A stretch of 11,283 bases of DNA. Source: an uncultured bacterium. GTDB taxonomy: Bacteria > Bacteroidota > Bacteroidia > CAILMK01. Below, piece by piece: positions 1-8,067 of the stretch (positions within the stretch are counted from its first letter, which is position 1; each line of letters begins with the position of its first letter). The notes under the pieces were generated by a model, which had not been told where the DNA came from, ran no database searches, and saw only the letters and a program-made list of their open reading frames with translations. Made by a program: the position numbers and the translations under genes. The stretch lies in the NCBI GenBank assembly GCA_903835275.1, contig CAILMK010000061.1, forward strand, positions 1 through 11,283, read 5' to 3'.

Positions 1-33
1 CTTACCCAAGTTCAGAACTCCTAAATTGATCAT

Positions 34-78
34 CCCTCTCTTAAAGGAGAGGGCGCGCGGCAGCGCGGGAAAGGTATA
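34..78 (+). repeat. Hairpin repeat family A, copy 1
   Basis: A 7-bp stem CCCTCTC / GAGAGGG (34-40 and 47-53) encloses the loop TTAAAG. A second small GC hairpin CGCGC-GGCA-GCGCG follows at 54-67, and then a tail ending GGTATA. The same core and tail recur at 2876-2920 and 7938-7980, and inverted at 2801-2833. It resembles the REP-type extragenic palindromes that are scattered through many Bacteroidota genomes. The tail here (GGGAAAGGTATA) differs slightly from the GGGGTGAGGTAT of the other copies. Confidence 0.8.
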
Positions 79-95
79 AAGCGTCAAATGCGTCC

Positions 96-123
96 GTAGG
101 GGCGTATGGCCATACGCCCCTAC
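96..123. repeat. Perfect 28-bp palindrome (repeat family C)
   Basis: The left arm GTAGGGGCGTATGG (96-109) is followed with no spacer by its exact reverse complement (110-123). GTAGGGGCG also starts the hairpin at 7300-7324, so the two are probably members of one extragenic palindrome family with different centres. No T-run follows, so a terminator role is not supported. Confidence 0.8.
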
Positions 124-173
124 AAATTCTCCAATAATCCTTACCACTATAGTACCAAAATCTGCATTTGATA

Positions 174-208
174 ACTGATTACTGTTAACTGTTGACTGTA
201 AACTGAAT
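174..208 (+). repeat. Five-unit 7-bp tandem repeat (ACTGnnn)
   Basis: ACTG occurs at 174, 181, 188, 195 and 202, exactly every 7 bp. The units are ACTGATT, ACTGTTA, ACTGTTG, ACTGTAA and ACTGAAT. The three variable positions are A/T-rich, with one G. The array ends about 20 bp before the tyrS -7 box. Its function is unknown. It could be a slippage-prone heptamer repeat or a phased protein-binding array. Confidence 0.75.
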
Positions 209-228
209 CTTTTTGCCAACTATTTTAT

Positions 229-236
229 TAAATTTG
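229..236 (+). promoter_or_regulatory. Putative tyrS promoter -7 box
   Basis: TAAATTTG is an exact match to the Bacteroidota -7 consensus TAnnTTTG. The nearest TTTTG upstream (211-215) lies only 13 bp away, closer than the roughly 19 bp expected for a -33 box, so only the -7 element is supported. Its end is 9 bp before the tyrS ATG, which predicts an almost leaderless mRNA. Confidence 0.55.
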
Positions 237-245
237 CCTGAAAGT

Positions 246-1535
246 ATGGCAAACTCGTTTATAGAAGAATTAAAATGGCGTGGCCTGGTGCATGATTTTA
301 CACCGGGTATAGAAGAGCAACTGGGCAAGGAAATGACCCATGGCTACATTGGTTTTGATCCGACCTCGGATTCATTGCATATCGGTAACCTGGTTCCAAT
401 AATGATGCTGAAACACCTTCAGATTCATGGCCATAAGCCTTTTGCACTTGTTGGCGGCGCCACCGGAATGATCGGTGATCCGTCCGGGAAAAGTGCGGAA
501 AGAAACCTGCTTTCGGAGGAAACGTTGCAGTTCAATCAGGCGGGCATTAAAAAACAACTCGAGAAATTCCTCGATTTTGATTGCGGAGCATCTTCCGCGG
601 AGATCGTTAATAATTACGACTGGTTCAAGGAATTTAATTTCCTCGATTTCCTTCGCGATGTAGGAAAACATATCACTGTAAATTATATGATGGCGAAGGA
701 TTCCGTGAAGAAACGCCTGGAAGGTGATAGCGGAATTTCCTTTACAGAATTTTCGTACCAGCTCGTGCAGGGATACGATTATTACTGGCTGTATAAAAAT
801 AAAAACTGCAAGTTGCAAATGGGCGCATCCGACCAGTGGGGCAATATCGTCACCGGTACTGAACTGATCCGCCGCAAGGCAAGTGGAGATGCGTTTGCAC
901 TCACTGCGCCGCTCGTTACAAAAGCGGATGGCACCAAGTTCGGCAAGACCGAAAGCGGCTCTGTATGGCTGGATCCTAAGCGTACATCCCCGTATCATTT
1001 TTTCCAGTTCTGGATGAATGCTTCCGATGTGGATGCTTCAAGGTATATCCGTATTTTTACACTGCTTCCAAAAGAGGAAATTGAGACCATAGAACTACAG
1101 CAGTCGGAAGCCCCGCATCTGCGCGCCTTGCAAAAACGCCTCGCGGAAGAAGTAACGGTTTTGGTTCACAGCAGGGCGGATTATGAGCAGGCACTGGAAG
1201 CTACCGAGCTTCTTTTTGGAAAAGGTACTACTGAATCTCTCACTACTTTAAGTGAGGAAACATTGCTTGCAGCGCTGGAAGGCGTTCCGCAATTCAGTGT
1301 AAATAAAGCAGAACTGGATAACGGTATGGATATTGTCGAGCTACTGGCAGTGAATACTGCTATCTTTCCATCCAAGAGTGAAGCGAAAAAAATGATCGTG
1401 GCAGGTGGACTGAGCATTAACAAGGAAAAGATCGACGGGCTTGAAACTAAAATTCATACCAGCCATCTTTTGAAAGATCAGTTTTTATTGGTGCAGAAAG
1501 GAAAGAAAAATTATTTTTTAATACATTTCAAATAA
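246..1535 (+). CDS. tyrS: Tyrosyl-tRNA synthetase
   Basis: This class I aminoacyl-tRNA synthetase activates tyrosine with ATP and charges tRNA-Tyr in the cytoplasm. The protein is 429 aa, close to the 424 aa of the E. coli enzyme. The Rossmann catalytic domain carries the HIGN motif at 45-48, the tyrosine-pocket pattern Y171-Q175-D178 within YQLVQGYD, and KFGKT at 231-235 as the KMSKS-type loop. The anticodon-binding helices follow, and an S4-like RNA-binding domain lies at about 361-429 (DIVELLAVN, then [11 protein letters not shown]). I chose the ATG at 246 because [13 protein letters not shown] fits the usual N-terminus. A TTG at 213 would add 11 residues but lies upstream of the predicted promoter -7 box. 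No Shine-Dalgarno is evident, as is common in this phylum. The last six codons and the stop are duplicated downstream at 1671-1704. Confidence 0.97.
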   Translation: MANSFIEELKWRGLVHDFTPGIEEQLGKEMTHGYIGFDPTSDSLHIGNLVPIMMLKHLQIHGHKPFALVGGATGMIGDPSGKSAERNLLSEETLQFNQAGIKKQLEKFLDFDCGASSAEIVNNYDWFKEFNFLDFLRDVGKHITVNYMMAKDSVKKRLEGDSGISFTEFSYQLVQGYDYYWLYKNKNCKLQMGASDQWGNIVTGTELIRRKASGDAFALTAPLVTKADGTKFGKTESGSVWLDPKRTSPYHFFQFWMNASDVDASRYIRIFTLLPKEEIETIELQQSEAPHLRALQKRLAEEVTVLVHSRADYEQALEATELLFGKGTTESLTTLSEETLLAALEGVPQFSVNKAELDNGMDIVELLAVNTAIFPSKSEAKKMIVAGGLSINKEKIDGLETKIHTSHLLKDQFLLVQKGKKNYFLIHFK

Positions 1536-1544
1536 GAATATATT

Positions 1545-1548
<4 letters not shown>
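1515..1548 (+). repeat. 34-bp direct duplication, left copy
   Basis: This copy covers the end of tyrS (codons for FLIHFK and the stop) plus 13 bases ending in ATGA. It is identical to 1671-1704, offset by exactly 156 bp. The unique stretch between the copies (1549-1670) contains family B hairpins. A 34-bp duplication is long for a normal transposition target-site duplication, so tandem duplication or repair-associated insertion is also possible. Confidence 0.9.
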
Positions 1549-1691
<143 letters not shown>

Positions 1692-1700
1692 GAATATATT

Positions 1701-2240
1701 ATGAAGAAAACAATTATTACTCTACTTGTATTCATGGGATGTCTGGGCAGCCAGCATTTGTTTGCACAGGATTTCACCATGAAAAGTGTTCCCTGGTCTG
1801 AGGATAAAAAACTGATCAGCTACAATGGCGAGATAGAAGCTTCCGGCATCGCCAAGGATAGCCTGTACAGGAAAACATTTGCTTCACTGAAGGCAATGTA
1901 TCGCGGGTTCAGCAGCAAGCTTGCCAAGAATGATTCCGCTGAAGGAAGGATTATTTACAATGGCATCATGCAAACCACCGCTGCCGATCAATCCACCGGG
2001 GATGCCGTTCCGGATTCACGTGTAAGATTCCAGTTGGTCGTTACTGTCACAGATGGAAAAGTAATGTATAATTACTCTAATTTTGTTGTGGAAAAAGGAA
2101 AGAAGAAACCGTTGGAAAGTTATTTTTTCAATGAACCGGAAGTGAAAATGTCCAAGGCAAAACAGGAGGATTTTTTCCATTCCATAGATTACCAGATGAA
2201 AAGCGATATTACTTCATTAACCAGAAAAGTTACCAATTAA
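1701..2240 (+). CDS. Secreted DUF4468-like protein (first of pair)
   Basis: The 179-aa product begins with a typical Sec signal peptide: MKK, a hydrophobic stretch, and likely cleavage near LFA|Q at about residue 22. The mature part resembles DUF4468, a Bacteroidota domain of unknown function. The supporting pattern is a strand (LISYNGEIEASG), then a helix starting KDSLYRKTFASLKAMY, then strands in EGRIIYNGIM and VRFQLVVTVTDGKVMYNYSNFVV. No catalytic residues are apparent. It is probably periplasmic or surface-exposed. The start ATG lies in the right copy of the 34-bp duplication. The next gene follows after 13 bp and encodes a protein of the same size and layout, so the two are probably a co-transcribed paralogous pair. 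The domain assignment rests on remembered pattern and needs a profile search. Confidence 0.8.
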   Translation: MKKTIITLLVFMGCLGSQHLFAQDFTMKSVPWSEDKKLISYNGEIEASGIAKDSLYRKTFASLKAMYRGFSSKLAKNDSAEGRIIYNGIMQTTAADQSTGDAVPDSRVRFQLVVTVTDGKVMYNYSNFVVEKGKKKPLESYFFNEPEVKMSKAKQEDFFHSIDYQMKSDITSLTRKVTN

Positions 2241-2253
2241 TACCAGATACCTT

Positions 2254-2799
2254 ATGAAAAAATTAGTTGTTATTGCATTGTTATTTATCCTTGCAATTCC
2301 GTTTACATCCTACGCGCAGACGCCACCGTTGGATTCCAATAAAAAAGTTGTTTACTCTGAAGTGGTTCAGATGCCCGGGCTGACCAAGGAAAAGATGTTT
2401 GACAGGGCGATGAAAGCAATCAACCTGATGTATAAACAGGCAGATAAAAAAGTGGCAGTTAAGGATCCAGTCGGTGGATTGGTACAGATGAATTGCTCGA
2501 CGCAGGTGATATTGCATGATAAAAGATCAAACCTGGACGTACAGGAAGGATTTTATAAATACAAATTCAATTTATACTTCAAGGATGGACGTTATAAATA
2601 TGAATTCATAGGATTCCACACGGATGCCGGTGGTTTCCCTGAACCTATTGAAAAAATTATGCCTCCTAACAAGCCGGATTCTAAAACACGTGCTCCTGAA
2701 AGGTTGGCATACCTTGATAACGATATACGGCGACTTATAAAAATCCTCAAGGAGAATATGGCCAAGGATGGAGCCGATGCAAAGTCCTCGGACTGGTAG
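2254..2799 (+). CDS. Secreted DUF4468-like protein (second of pair)
   Basis: The 181-aa product has a signal peptide (MKKLVVIALLFILAIPFTSYA, cleavage near SYA|Q). The mature part repeats the layout of its neighbour: a strand with a PG turn (VVYSEVVQMPGL), a helix (KEKMFDRAMKAINLMYKQ), then strands around GGLVQMNCSTQVI and YKYKFNLYFKDGRYKYEFIGF. This fits DUF4468, whose function is unknown. The C-terminal 40 residues are charged and look helical or unstructured (RLAYLDNDIRRLIKILKENM). With 13 bp between the genes they are likely one operon that arose by duplication, although the two proteins have diverged strongly. The TAG stop is immediately followed by a hairpin repeat pair. The stem-loop at 2971-3001 could end this transcript. 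Confidence 0.8.
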   Translation: MKKLVVIALLFILAIPFTSYAQTPPLDSNKKVVYSEVVQMPGLTKEKMFDRAMKAINLMYKQADKKVAVKDPVGGLVQMNCSTQVILHDKRSNLDVQEGFYKYKFNLYFKDGRYKYEFIGFHTDAGGFPEPIEKIMPPNKPDSKTRAPERLAYLDNDIRRLIKILKENMAKDGADAKSSDW

Positions 2800-2920
2800 C
2801 CTCACCCCTAACCCTCTCTTTTAGGAGAGGGGGACACTCACTCTTTGTTTAAATTTAATGGTTAAAAATGTTCAGCCCTCTCTTAAAGGAGAGGGCTCGC
2901 GATAGCGGGGTGAGGTATTA
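2800..2920. repeat. Inverted pair of family A hairpin repeats
   Basis: Two family A copies face each other. The left one is in reverse orientation: tail CCTCACCCCTAA, then stem CCCTCTC-TTTTAG-GAGAGGG at 2812-2831. The right one is forward: stem CCCTCTC-TTAAAG-GAGAGGG at 2876-2895, then CTCGCGATAGCGGGGTGAGG. A 42-bp AT-rich spacer separates them, and the outer tails can pair with each other. This matches the two-REP BIME arrangement known from other bacteria. It begins directly after the stop codon of the preceding gene. Confidence 0.85.
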
Positions 2921-2970
2921 GGGAAGGCGAAAATTTCAATACTCTCAAATAACTAACCCAACAAAAAATT

Positions 2971-3006
2971 AAATACCCGCCATACTTAATGACGGGTATT
3001 TTCGTT
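2971..3006 (+). terminator. Terminator-like stem-loop
   Basis: AAATACCCGCCAT (2971-2983) pairs with ATGACGGGTATTT (2989-3001) around a 5-base loop, giving 12 of 13 pairs with one C/A mismatch. TTCGTTT follows, which makes a short T-rich tail. It lies between the DUF4468-like pair and the PorE-like gene and probably ends the former transcript. The flanking A-run on the left arm would allow bidirectional action. Confidence 0.65.
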
Positions 3007-3020
3007 TAAAATAAATACCC

Positions 3021-3028
3021 TATCTTCG
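3021..3028 (+). promoter_or_regulatory. Possible -7 box of the PorE-like gene
   Basis: TATCTTCG has one mismatch to TAnnTTTG and ends 18 bp before the ATG at 3047. No clear -33 TTTG is present, and the region upstream is the terminator-like stem-loop. It is offered as a weak candidate only. Confidence 0.35.
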
Positions 3029-3046
3029 AAAAAGATTATCTCCAGT

Positions 3047-5002
3047 ATGTTCAGGAATATTTTTATAATTAGTTTAACCGTACTTCTTTTTTCTATCGCT
3101 GTTTTCGGGCAGGAAGGCAAGCATGCGCCTGCATCCAGGGCAAAGGATCTTTTTGAAAAAGCACAGCGGTCCTATTATAAAAAAGATTATGAACAGGCAA
3201 TTGCTTATTGTAATAAAGCCAAGGAGGTGGATCATTTGTATGAGGATCCATACAAGATGAGTGGCACTATTTACAGCCTGGAAAATAAGTACGAAAATGA
3301 AAAGGCGGAGTATCTTGAACTGCTGAAATACGATCCTATGAATACCATGTGCCTGGTGAACCTGGGCGCCATTCTCTTCAAGCATGGTGAATTTATGGAG
3401 GCGAAAAAATATTATGGCTTATATCTTTCCAAAAACGGACTCCGGGATGAATTGCGAAAAGTGATCGTTGACAGAATGAAAAGGATTGATGTCATTGTAA
3501 AATTTGAACAGCATCCGGTGGATTTTAATCCAGTAAATGCAGGCACCGGAATAAACAGCAAGGTGAGTGAATATTTCCCTACGCTAACGGTAGATGGAGA
3601 AACCATGTATTTTACGAGGAAAAAAGAGCAGCCTGTAAAGGATCCGCATAATGATCCGAATGTAAATCCAATTTGGTACAATGAGGATATTATGGTCAGC
3701 CATAAAGTGAATGGTGAATGGCAAAAGGCTGTAGATGCCCCCGGCATAAATACAGAACAGAATGAAGGTGCCACATGTATATCTCCTGATGGAAGCATCA
3801 TGCTTTTTGCTTCCTGCGATCACCGCGATGTGGATGGAGGCCGTGCCCCTGATAATTGCGATATTTATATTTCCTTTCTGGAAAATGGTAAATGGAGCAA
3901 GCCGAAAAATATTGGGGAGCCAATCAATTCACAATTCTACGAAACGCAACCTTGCATTTCCTATGATAACAAGACCATTTATTTTGTTTCAAACAGGCCT
4001 GGTGGTTTCGGCGGATTGGATATTTACAAATGCACGATTCAGGATGACCGCACTCTTGGTCCTGCCATTAATCTCGGCCCTACAATTAATACCTCGGATG
4101 AGGAGTGTAGTCCATTTATACATTCGGATGACCAGACGCTTTATTTTTCATCTAAAGGATGGCTTGGAATGGGCAACAGGGATATTTTTTATTCAAGAAA
4201 AAAAGAAGACGGGAATTTTGATTCTGCAATAAACATAGGATATCCAATCAATACTCCCGGCGATGAATTCGGACTGATCGTGGATGCCACCGGGGAAAAC
4301 GCTTATTACGCTTCCTCCGGAAAAAACAGCATTGGCGGGTTGGATATATTTACTTTTAAAATGCCGCCCAATGAAAGGCCGCAACCCGTTACTTATTTAA
4401 AAGGAAAAGTATTTGATGTTGAAACTAATAAAACACTCGCCGCTACTTTTGAATTGGTGGATATTGTAACAGGAAAATCAGTCATTAAAAAAACACTTCT
4501 GAATGATGGTGAATTTTTAATTCCATTACCCTCGGGGAAAAATTATCTCGTGAATGTATCCGCTGCCGGGTATCTTTTTTATTCGGATAATATTCCCCTC
4601 AAGGATTATAAAAATGACAAGCCTTATATAAAGGATATCCCATTGCCCCCATTGAAAGTCGGCGAAAAAATCACGCTGAAAAATATTTTTTTCGCAACGG
4701 ATAAATTTGAATTGCTTCAGGAATCATTCAATGAACTTGACCGTCTCATTGCGTTGTTGAATGCCAATCCCACAGTAAAAATTGAGATCAGCGGGCATAC
4801 GGATAATGCAGGCAGTGCGGAGCATAATAAGGAGCTTTCCCTCAAGCGCGCGCAGAGTGTTTTTAATTACCTGGTAAAGAAAGGAAATATTTCAGCCACC
4901 CGTTTGAAAGCAGTCGGTTTTGGTGATACACAACCCAATGCTCCCAATACTACTCCTGAAGGAATGGCGCAAAACAGGAGGACGGAGATTAAGATTATTT
5001 AA
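3047..5002 (+). CDS. PorE-like TPR/PD40 propeller/CRD/OmpA envelope protein
   Basis: The 651-aa product starts with a Sec signal peptide ending near VFG|Q (about residue 21). TPR-type helices span about 30-130. A five-blade PD40 propeller follows, with blades near 175-190 (FPTLTVDGETMYFT), 239-256, 299-327, 352-383 and 406-437; three blades end in GLDIY/RDIFY-type strands. A carboxypeptidase-regulatory-like domain covers about 448-520 (KGKVFDVETNKTL). The OmpA C-terminal peptidoglycan-binding domain is at about 540-651, with GHTDNAG at 583-589, NKELSLKRA at 594-602 and NRRTEI at 643-648. This domain order is that of PorE, a type IX secretion component that anchors the machine to peptidoglycan. 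PorE is a lipoprotein, whereas no lipobox cysteine is visible here. Bacteroidota carry many paralogues, so I give no gene symbol and only suggest a PorE-like or general envelope-tethering role. Confidence 0.88.
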   Translation: MFRNIFIISLTVLLFSIAVFGQEGKHAPASRAKDLFEKAQRSYYKKDYEQAIAYCNKAKEVDHLYEDPYKMSGTIYSLENKYENEKAEYLELLKYDPMNTMCLVNLGAILFKHGEFMEAKKYYGLYLSKNGLRDELRKVIVDRMKRIDVIVKFEQHPVDFNPVNAGTGINSKVSEYFPTLTVDGETMYFTRKKEQPVKDPHNDPNVNPIWYNEDIMVSHKVNGEWQKAVDAPGINTEQNEGATCISPDGSIMLFASCDHRDVDGGRAPDNCDIYISFLENGKWSKPKNIGEPINSQFYETQPCISYDNKTIYFVSNRPGGFGGLDIYKCTIQDDRTLGPAINLGPTINTSDEECSPFIHSDDQTLYFSSKGWLGMGNRDIFYSRKKEDGNFDSAINIGYPINTPGDEFGLIVDATGENAYYASSGKNSIGGLDIFTFKMPPNERPQPVTYLKGKVFDVETNKTLAATFELVDIVTGKSVIKKTLLNDGEFLIPLPSGKNYLVNVSAAGYLFYSDNIPLKDYKNDKPYIKDIPLPPLKVGEKITLKNIFFATDKFELLQESFNELDRLIALLNANPTVKIEISGHTDNAGSAEHNKELSLKRAQSVFNYLVKKGNISATRLKAVGFGDTQPNAPNTTPEGMAQNRRTEIKII

Positions 5003-5020
5003 TAAAATTTTCAATACTGA

Positions 5021-7281
<2,261 letters not shown>

Positions 7282-7299
7282 GGGAGAATACAGTATACA

Positions 7300-7324
7300 G
7301 TAGGGGCGACCTTTAGGGTCGCCC
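7300..7324. repeat. Short hairpin repeat, family C relative
   Basis: GGGCGACC (7304-7311) pairs perfectly with GGTCGCCC (7317-7324) around TTTAG. The preceding bases give GTAGGGGCG, shared with the 28-bp palindrome at 96-123. It sits 22 bp after the ligA stop. No T-run follows, so it is listed as a repeat, although it could weakly attenuate read-through. Confidence 0.7.
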
Positions 7325-7366
7325 GAATATGGGAATATAAATCCTTAGAGAGGAATAACAAAATAT

Positions 7367-7759
7367 ATGAAATTCTTAGACACAATATTTTTTGTAATAT
7401 ATCGATTCCTGTTAAAAAGAGCTCATGGAGATGAAAGTTTTAAGGGACGCTTTTTAGGTAGCTCTTCGGGATTTGTAGGGAACTTGATTCTTTTGAACCT
7501 AGTGACAATTGTGGTTTTAATGCCGCTTTCAATGAATGTATGTTGTGTTTTGACTTTTTTGCTATTCATAATAGTTTCAGTTTTTACAGACCGGAGATAT
7601 TCGTCAGGGTATGATGAAAAAGTAATAACTACATATAGTAAAAGAGATAATCCTGAAATTAAAGATTATCCTTTGGCTGTTATATATATAATTCTAACTC
7701 CAATCGTCCTGTTTATATCAGCATTTATTGCAATAGGCTTGAAATTACATAAATGGTAG
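7367..7759 (+). CDS. Small membrane protein of unknown function
   Basis: The 130-aa product is not recognised. The N-terminus is amphipathic and basic (MKFLDTIFFVIYRFLLKRAHGDESFKGRF). Three likely membrane segments follow: about 36-55 (FVGNLILLNLVTIVVLMPLS), 57-73 (VCCVLTFLLFIIVSVFT) and 101-125 (PLAVIYIILTPIVLFISAFIAIG). A short polar loop of about 27 residues separates the last two (DRRYSSGYDEKVITTY). AGAGAGGA at 7347-7354 is a Shine-Dalgarno-like site 12 bases before the ATG and supports the start. The base composition differs from its neighbours: a hand count over 7381-7740 gives 117 G+C of 360 (about 33%), against about 45-50% in sampled ligA lines. This hints at horizontal transfer or a fast-evolving orphan. 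It stands alone between two repeat-bearing gaps. Confidence 0.7.
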   Translation: MKFLDTIFFVIYRFLLKRAHGDESFKGRFLGSSSGFVGNLILLNLVTIVVLMPLSMNVCCVLTFLLFIIVSVFTDRRYSSGYDEKVITTYSKRDNPEIKDYPLAVIYIILTPIVLFISAFIAIGLKLHKW

Positions 7760-7839
7760 ATTACCTTGCCGGCGCAAGAATTATCGAAGCGCACTGGGTG
7801 TAAGTATTATTCCATCGATGTTTTTAAATCTTAAAAGTA

Positions 7840-7912
7840 CGACCCGCTTCGGGGTCCAAAATTACATCCTCGATATCTTTTGCTATAAACGTGTGACGCC
7901 TTCAGCATCGTG
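7840..7912 (+). repeat. Family D hairpin repeat, third copy
   Basis: GACCC-GCTTCGG-GGTC-type palindrome at 7841-7856, then 26 bp, then CTATAAACGT (7883-7892), one base, and the hairpin TGACGC-CTTCA-GCATCG (7894-7910). The order and spacing match the right half of the pair at 5021-5160, where the same gap is 27 bp. The stem here has one C/A mismatch and a terminal T/G pair. Confidence 0.8.
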
Positions 7913-7937
7913 GCTCGAAATCCCTTTAGTTGTACAG

Positions 7938-7980
7938 CCCTCTCTTAAAGGAGAGGGCGCGCGAAGCGGGGTGAGGTATA
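7938..7980 (+). repeat. Hairpin repeat family A, single copy
   Basis: Stem CCCTCTC / GAGAGGG at 7938-7944 and 7951-7957 with loop TTAAAG, then CGCGCGAAGCGGGGTGAGGT. The core is identical to the copies at 34 and 2876. The tail GGGGTGAGGTAT is shared with the 2876 copy. It follows the family D copy after 25 bp. Confidence 0.8.
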
Positions 7981-8026
7981 AACGCCCGGAGGCAAAAGCT
8001 TGTAACCATATATTGCATCATTATTG

Positions 8027-8034
8027 TATTTTTG
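8027..8034 (+). promoter_or_regulatory. Putative -7 box of the beta-helix gene
   Basis: TATTTTTG matches TAnnTTTG exactly and ends 33 bp before the ATG at 8068. TTG triplets upstream (8013-8015 and 8000-8002) are 11 and 24 bp away, neither at the usual distance, so only the -7 element is supported. Confidence 0.5.
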
Positions 8035-8067
8035 CAAATAAAAAATTTTCTACAAAACTACCATTAA

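Larger units (their letters stand above)
7760..8067. other. 308-bp gap holding two repeat families and a -7 box
   Basis: I see no gene here. The gap contains a small hairpin CTTGC-CGGC-GCAAG (7765-7778) without a T-run, one family D repeat (7840-7912), one family A repeat (7938-7980) and a TATTTTTG -7 box (8027-8034). A 111-codon frame starting at 7818 crosses both repeats and the start of the next gene, and is rejected. Confidence 0.75.

Noticed and set aside
213..245. TTG start for tyrS giving 11 extra residues
   Set aside because: It overlaps the -7 box at 229-236 and the ATG at 246 gives the normal TyrRS N-terminus and length.
372..998. Long minus-strand frame inside tyrS and similar minus-strand frames inside ligA and the PorE-like gene
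   Set aside because: They lie antisense to well-supported genes, have low-complexity or Cys/His/Ile-rich translations, and lack family signatures.
2931..2946. Shared TTTCAATACT near 2934 and 5010 as a regulatory motif
   Set aside because: Only ten bases match, and the surroundings differ; this can occur by chance in AT-rich gaps.
7765..7778. CTTGC-CGGC-GCAAG as terminator of the membrane protein gene
   Set aside because: The stem has only five pairs and is followed by AATTATC with no T-run.
7753..7803. 16-codon frame MVDYLAGARIIEAHWV overlapping the end of the membrane protein gene
   Set aside because: It is very short and without a ribosome site of its own. It looks slightly coding-like and may be a remnant, but nothing supports that.
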